Shown here: positions 22,667 through 26,248 of the stretch, piece after piece
Layout: each line of letters opens with the position of its first letter
Numbering within the stretch: position 1 is the first letter of the stretch
NCBI GenBank assembly: GCA_038223055.1
Contig: JBBRHF010000037.1
Location: 1-26,248, forward strand
Source: JBBRHF01 sp038223055
GTDB taxonomy: Bacteria > Actinomycetota > Actinomycetes > JACCUZ01
Length of the DNA stretch: 26,248 nt
Direction: 5' to 3'
Notes under the pieces: model-generated
Databases searched by the model: none
What the model was told of the DNA's origin: nothing
Seen by the model: the letters and a program-made list of their open reading frames with translations, nothing else
Translations under genes and position numbers: made by a program

Positions 22667-23274
22667 TGTCTGGCCGCCAGGAACTCCGCCGGCTCGAGGT
22701 AATAGGGGTTCTCCAGGACCATTCCGCCGACGAGCACCAGCGGGTGCGTCTTGAGGATGTCGACCAGGATCTCGCCGTCGAAGCGCTCGAGGTCGTAGAG
22801 GCAGAGGATCACCTGCGGGTAGCGGGGCAGGAAGTAGTTCAACTCCGCCTCGTAACCAACCAGCTCCTCGACGCCAGGCATCTGGCGCAGCGCCCAGGTC
22901 ATCTCGCCTACGGCCCGAGCAAACCGGTAGCCGCCAGCGATCGCCGCGCCGACCACGTCGTCCCAGAAGGCCAGCATCGCCTCGGTGGAGAACCGGCCGC
23001 CGCGCAGGTAGGTGTCGCGCGAGAGCCGCACGTCGAGCTGGTCGGGCGACGACTCCGGCGTGCGTCGGGCATCGAGGGCGGCGAGCAGCGCGCCGGCGTC
23101 GTTGTCGTGGCTGGCATCGAGCACACAGACGCACTTGTCTCCTGACTGAAGGCCGGCCCCGAGGTAGGACGCCAGGAGCGCGTCGCGCTCGTCGTCACCC
23201 CGGTAGAAGGCGCAGACGTGGTCGCCCACAACGAGGGACAGCCCTGGGATCCCCAACTCGATGGTCTCACTCAT
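22663..23274 (-). CDS. MEDS (MEthanogen/methylotroph DcmR Sensory) domain protein
   Basis: The 203-residue protein consists of a single MEDS domain. It begins LSLVVGDHVCAFYRGDDERD and continues LLASYLGAGLQSGDKCVCVL, GRFSTEAMLAFWDDVVGAA, MTWALRQMPGVEELVGYEAE and LCLYDLERFDGEILVDILKT. The fold is RecA/KaiC-like without ATPase residues that I can confirm. Such domains are known from methanogen regulators and from DcmR of dichloromethane degraders, where they are thought to sense small C1 or hydrocarbon-type ligands. Here the domain is free-standing and translationally coupled to the PucR regulator, which suggests a sensor-regulator pair for an alkene, epoxide or CoM derivative (inference). The ATG at 23274 is preceded by AAGGAG with an 8-base spacer; the longer form from 23307 is not needed. 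Confidence 0.88.
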   Translation of the reverse strand: MSETIELGIPGLSLVVGDHVCAFYRGDDERDALLASYLGAGLQSGDKCVCVLDASHDNDAGALLAALDARRTPESSPDQLDVRLSRDTYLRGGRFSTEAMLAFWDDVVGAAIAGGYRFARAVGEMTWALRQMPGVEELVGYEAELNYFLPRYPQVILCLYDLERFDGEILVDILKTHPLVLVGGMVLENPYYLEPAEFLAARQ

Positions 23275-23282
23275 GTGGACAA

Positions 23283-23288
23283 CTCCTT
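23283..23288 (-). promoter_or_regulatory. Ribosome-binding site of the MEDS gene
   Basis: AAGGAG on the minus strand lies 8 bases before the ATG at 23274, a near-ideal Shine-Dalgarno that decides the start over the in-frame codon at 23307. Confidence 0.7.
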
Positions 23289-23395
23289 TTCGCGTGGGGC
23301 TGAGCATAGAAGCGTTGTCGGGAGGCGACTAGGCCTACCGTGGCGAACTTATGGCACATAGTCGACCCCAGGGGACAAGCCGGCCACGCGCCGCC

Positions 23396-23425
23396 GCCGC
23401 CGATTCACACGGCGTGAACGGCGGC
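23396..23425 (-). terminator. Strong stem-loop, possible terminator
   Basis: GCCGCCGATTCAC (23396-23408), loop ACGGC, GTGAACGGCGGC (23414-23425): a 12-pair stem with a single bulged base. It lies 11 bases beyond the minus-strand stop at 23437 and about 120 bases upstream of the MEDS start. No T-run follows. It may insulate the MEDS-regulator operon from transcription coming from the CPBP side. Confidence 0.5.
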
Positions 23426-23736
23426 CCCCACCGTCCTCAACCGCTGAACGTACTGGGCACGTTGGCGAGCGTCCCGATGATGCCCCGCACGAGGTCGGAG
23501 ACCAGAGCGTCGCGGTCGCTGCGACCTCGGCCAGCCGCGGCGACCGGCCAGCGGGTGTGCGGCGTCGCCGCGCGACGGTACGGCGCTGGCACCGATGATC
23601 TGCTGCGCAGCCTGCGCCGATCGGTACAGGCTCCGCAGAACACGCTGCAGGTGCGGGAGTACTGCGACGGTGATGCCGACCTGGACGCGGGCCACTGCTC
23701 GTCCCCATAGGTTCGTCTATCCCAATGTCCTCGAAC

Positions 23737-24708
23737 TCACTGCGCACCCGCGCCACCCGGCTCGCGCAACTCGACCGACCGATGGTGGCGCTGAAAGACA
23801 AGAGTCAGCAACTCCGCCGATGGCGGATACACGTGCACACCAACATGAACCTGAGTGAGCTTGCCGAGTGGCTCAATCCGATCGTCGAGAGCAGGCGTCG
23901 ATGGCGCCGCCGTGGTCGGGTGGTCGGTCGGGTCCTGGTCGTCCCGGCCACGGCGGAGCAGCGCCGGGACCAGGGTGAGGAGCGCGACGAACGCGTAGAC
24001 CAGGGCGAGCAGCGTGCCCAGGCGGTCCTTGTCGGCACCGGTGACCATGGTGAAGAAGAAGGCGCCGCCGAAGGCGTTGAGCATCGCGTGCCAGACCGCG
24101 GCGTGGGTCCACGCGCCCCGGCGGTGGCGCATCATCTGGAGCACGATCAGCTGGAAGCCCGCGTTGCCGAGCAGACCGACCGCCAGCGGCATGTCGCCGG
24201 TGATCATCAGCGGCAGGTGCCAGAAGATGCGCAACGGCGCGAGCACCGCGAAGGCACCCCACAGGCCGTGCCGACGCAGCAGGATCGTGGCCGCGAACGC
24301 GGTCCAGCCGGCCTCCTCGCCGAGCCCGACCAGGAGCAGCATCACCAGGAAGGTGACGGGGATCTCGGGCCAGGCGCTCAGCTGCTCGGTCGTCGGCAAC
24401 GGTGCTCCGAACACGTGGTTCACCAGCACGATGAGGACGTGTAGGGCGATCGGCGCGCCGATGGCGACGACGTACAGCCACGGTGATGCGACCCATCGCC
24501 GCAGCGTCCGCCCCCAGGCGAAGAGCGCCGCGCGCCCCTGGCAGGAGGTGACGACCAGCGCGGCCATCGCGGGACCGAGCGGCATGTTCTCCGGGTTGGA
24601 CCCGATGCCGAGTGCGGCGAGACCGTAGACCATCCAGCCGAACAGGCAGGCGAGGACGGCGAACGCGGACAACGGGTGTCTCCGGACGAGCTGGACGAGC
24701 GAGGACAT
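23737..24708 (-). CDS. CPBP-family intramembrane metalloprotease
   Basis: The 323-residue membrane protein has about seven hydrophobic helices, for example HPLSAFAVLACLFGWMVYGL and IPVTFLVMLLLVGLG. The CPBP (CAAX protease/bacteriocin-processing) motifs are present: Glu131-Glu132 in GEEAGWTAF, His164 in RIFWHLPLM and His207 in VWHAMLNAF. Family members are membrane proteases with varied or unknown substrates. The usual arginine of the EExxxR motif is not seen at that exact place (EEAGWT), as in a known variant group. GGGAG lies 5 bases before the ATG at 24708. The last 50 residues after the membrane part (from about LDDRIEPLG) are hydrophilic and unlike the family, so the true end may have been shifted. 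It is divergent from the sensor kinase gene and has no evident link to CoM metabolism. Confidence 0.82.
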   Translation of the reverse strand: MSSLVQLVRRHPLSAFAVLACLFGWMVYGLAALGIGSNPENMPLGPAMAALVVTSCQGRAALFAWGRTLRRWVASPWLYVVAIGAPIALHVLIVLVNHVFGAPLPTTEQLSAWPEIPVTFLVMLLLVGLGEEAGWTAFAATILLRRHGLWGAFAVLAPLRIFWHLPLMITGDMPLAVGLLGNAGFQLIVLQMMRHRRGAWTHAAVWHAMLNAFGGAFFFTMVTGADKDRLGTLLALVYAFVALLTLVPALLRRGRDDQDPTDHPTTAAPSTPALDDRIEPLGKLTQVHVGVHVYPPSAELLTLVFQRHHRSVELREPGGAGAQ

Positions 24709-24809
24709 GTTGTCTCCCTGGGTAGGGACGCCGTCGGTCGGGCGTCTAGGACAACGGTGTCGGGTGACGGGGTCGCAGGCATCGCCCGCGGGACTCGACC
24801 TGAACCGGT

Positions 24810-24823
24810 ACCGGGGACCCGGT
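24810..24823. promoter_or_regulatory. Palindrome ACCGGG-GA-CCCGGT between protease and kinase genes
   Basis: A perfect 6-base inverted repeat with a 2-base spacer lies in the 200-base divergent region between 24708 and 24909. It is a possible operator for the response regulator of the adjacent two-component system. GC-rich short palindromes also arise by chance in this DNA, so the call is weak. Confidence 0.3.
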
Positions 24824-24908
24824 CCGACCGTGCGATCTCCTCCTCCAGACCGACGAGCAGGCGACGAAGACGCGCCTAGGGTGAGGGACTCCGCGAAGTC
24901 AGGAACCG

Positions 24909-26144
24909 ATGATCACCGCCGCCGCACCGCCCACGGACCCCGCTGGTACCGTCCCCGCGCTGTCTCGACGCCAGGCCGCGTCCGACGTGCTGCTGGCCGT
25001 TGTCTGTGTGGCGGTCACGCTGGCCGTCAACCTCAGCGGCTCCGAGTCTGTCACCGCCAACCGCGACCCGGACGCGGTCACCGTCGCCCTGACCGTGCTG
25101 TCGGTCGGCAGCATCTTCCTGCGGCGCAGGTTTCCGCTGACGATCCTGGCGGTGACCCTGGCCGGCGTCCTGGGGCTGGTCCTGGTGAAGGGGACCGTCG
25201 GGATGGCCACGATCGGGCCGTTCATCGCGGCGTACGCCGCGGTCACCTACGGCAGCGCTCGCAACTCCCGGTGTGCGATCGCGCTCGTGATCCTCGCGCT
25301 GGCCCTGACGGCGATTCTCGACCCGGTCGACCTGAGTAGCGAAGGCGCCGTGCTCAGCGGTGCGGCGTTCGGCGGCATCATCCTGCTTGCCACCTCCACC
25401 CGGGCCCGCCGGGAGCGCGCCGAGGCCGACGTGCGCGCGGCGGAGCAGCGGGTCACGCTCGAGCGGGAGAGAGCCGATGCCGAGCGGGAGCGGGCCTCCC
25501 TGACCGCCACCCAGGAGCGTCTGCGGATCACCCGGGAACTGCACGACGTCATCGGCCACGCGATGAGCGTGATGGTCGTGCAGGCGGGCGCGGCGGGGCG
25601 GCTCCTGGATACCGCCGACCCCGGTCGGGCGCGGACCGCCGTGGCCGAGATCGAGAACACCGGGCGCCGGGCGATGGCCGAGATGCGCAACCTCCTGGGC
25701 GTCCTGCGCGACGGCGGGACCGAGGGCGACGGGTCCCCGCGCGCGCCGGCACCCACGCTGGACGACGTGCGCCCCCTCGTGGCCCGGGTCGGGCAGTCGG
25801 GGCTGCCCACCACCATGGCGGTGCATGGGGCGCCGCTCGTGGTGACCCCCGGGGTCGGCCTGGCCTCCTACCGGATCGTTCAGGAGGCCCTCACCAACTG
25901 CCTCAAGCACTCCGGCGCCACGTGTGCGTCCGTCGACGTGACGTACCGGCCGACCGAGGTCGAGATCCTGGTCGCCGACGACGGCACGGGACTGTCCTAC
26001 GGCACCGTGGAGCCCGCCGCGGGACACGGCCTGGCCGGGATGCGCGAACGGGTGGCGGCGTACGGCGGCGACCTCACGATCGGTGAGGGGCCCGAGGGCG
26101 GCTTCCAGGTCCGGGCCACCTTCCCGCTGGCAGCGACGCCGTGA
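24909..26144 (+). CDS. NarL-family sensor histidine kinase
   Basis: The 411-residue protein has four to six hydrophobic helices in its first 160 residues (for example ASDVLLAVVCVAVTLAVNLS and FPLTILAVTLAGVLGLVLV). A charged coiled coil follows at about 165-200, rich in Arg and Glu. Next is a HisKA_3 dimerisation domain with the phospho-acceptor His212 in RELHDVIGHAMSVM, and then a HATPase domain with EALTNCLKHS, VADDGTGL and GHGLAGMRERV. This is the layout of actinobacterial DesK/LiaS-like kinases that sense the membrane or envelope state. The ATG at 24909 follows CAGGA closely. Its stop overlaps the response-regulator GTG by GTGA. The divergent CPBP protease may belong to its regulon (inference). 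Confidence 0.92.
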   Translation: MITAAAPPTDPAGTVPALSRRQAASDVLLAVVCVAVTLAVNLSGSESVTANRDPDAVTVALTVLSVGSIFLRRRFPLTILAVTLAGVLGLVLVKGTVGMATIGPFIAAYAAVTYGSARNSRCAIALVILALALTAILDPVDLSSEGAVLSGAAFGGIILLATSTRARRERAEADVRAAEQRVTLERERADAERERASLTATQERLRITRELHDVIGHAMSVMVVQAGAAGRLLDTADPGRARTAVAEIENTGRRAMAEMRNLLGVLRDGGTEGDGSPRAPAPTLDDVRPLVARVGQSGLPTTMAVHGAPLVVTPGVGLASYRIVQEALTNCLKHSGATCASVDVTYRPTEVEILVADDGTGLSYGTVEPAAGHGLAGMRERVAAYGGDLTIGEGPEGGFQVRATFPLAATP

Positions 26145-26248
26145 TCCGCGTCGTGGTTGCCGATGACCAGGCGCTGGTGCGGTCCGGCTTCTCCCTCATC
26201 CTCGGCGCGGAGCCCGGTATCGAGGTGGTCGCGGAGGCGGCGGACGGC
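26141..26248 (+). CDS. Response regulator receiver domain (start only)
   Basis: The first 36 residues, VIRVVVADDQALVRSGFSLI then LGAEPGIEVVAEAADG, are the opening of a NarL/LuxR-type response regulator: the acidic Asp pair (ADDQ) and the LVRSGF helix are typical. The gene runs off the window end, so the phospho-acceptor Asp and the DNA-binding domain are not visible. The GTG start overlaps the kinase stop, making a standard two-component pair. Confidence 0.92.
   Translation, partial: MIRVVVADDQALVRSGFSLILGAEPGIEVVAEAADG

Larger units (their letters stand above)
23275..23736. other. 462-base region without a confident gene
   Basis: The first part holds the leader of the MEDS gene, with AAGGAG at 23283-23288. 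On the minus strand a short reading VARVQVGITVAVLPHLQRVL followed by RSLYRSAQAAQQIIGASAVP (about 23695-23580) loses its protein-like character. Another frame then looks protein-like to a stop at 23437 (DRDALVSDLVRGIIGTLANV). This could be a decayed or frameshifted small gene, but I do not recognise it. A strong hairpin at 23396-23425 lies just past that stop. It marks the right border of the CoM island. Confidence 0.4.

Noticed and set aside
1..26248. CRISPR arrays, tRNA or rRNA genes, replication origin
   Set aside because: I saw no regularly spaced repeats, no tRNA-like cloverleaf sequence, no rRNA-like stretch and no clustered DnaA or iteron repeats.

Overview
The window comes from a high-GC actinomycete-type bacterium. 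This is suggested by very strong G/C bias at third codon positions, frequent GTG starts, ATGA/GTGA gene overlaps, a PucR-type regulator, a NarL-type two-component system and an actinobacterial-style short DUF protein beside an IS1634-type insertion sequence. I cannot name the genus, nor tell chromosome from plasmid.

Layout: positions 1-474 hold the N-terminal part of a small conserved protein (minus strand) and a probable scrap of an IS5-type transposase. Positions 475-2401 are a decayed IS1634-type element with 23-bp terminal inverted repeats. Positions 2415-23274 form a coenzyme M (CoM) island. Positions 23275-23736 hold no confident gene. From 23737 to the end lies unrelated content: a CPBP membrane protease, and divergently a sensor kinase plus the start of its response regulator.

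The CoM island appears to encode both synthesis and use of CoM for growth on epoxides (hence probably on an alkene such as propene). The catabolic part is epoxyalkane:CoM transferase (3985-5097), (R)- and (S)-type 2-hydroxypropyl-CoM dehydrogenases (9912-10643, 9090-9863) and 2-ketopropyl-CoM oxidoreductase/carboxylase (17818-19398, with the diagnostic Phe/His pair). Together these would turn epoxypropane + CO2 into acetoacetate and regenerate CoM. A two-subunit class I CoA-transferase (7334-9090) and an ADP-forming acyl-CoA synthetase (5197-7302) could activate the acid product. A CoA-disulfide-reductase-like flavoprotein (10640-11995) may keep CoM or CoA thiols reduced. The biosynthetic part is a tightly coupled plus-strand operon (12159-17646): ComA-type phosphosulfolactate synthase, a Cys-containing protein of unknown function, an aspartase/fumarase-superfamily enzyme, a PLP fold-II enzyme and a second aspartase/fumarase-superfamily enzyme that is broken by a frameshift. 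This matches the gene families of the bacterial CoM pathway known from Xanthobacter autotrophicus Py2. An acylating aldehyde dehydrogenase (about 19518-20948), a MEDS-domain sensor (22663-23274) and a PucR-type regulator (20936-22666) complete the set. A persulfide-dioxygenase-like MBL-rhodanese protein (2415-3812) lies at the left edge and could supply sulfite.

Two divergent promoter regions, at comA and at 2-KPCC/aldehyde dehydrogenase, carry the same inverted repeat TCCTG-N16-CAGGA. This suggests one regulator controls both biosynthesis and catabolism. No alkene monooxygenase is present in the window.
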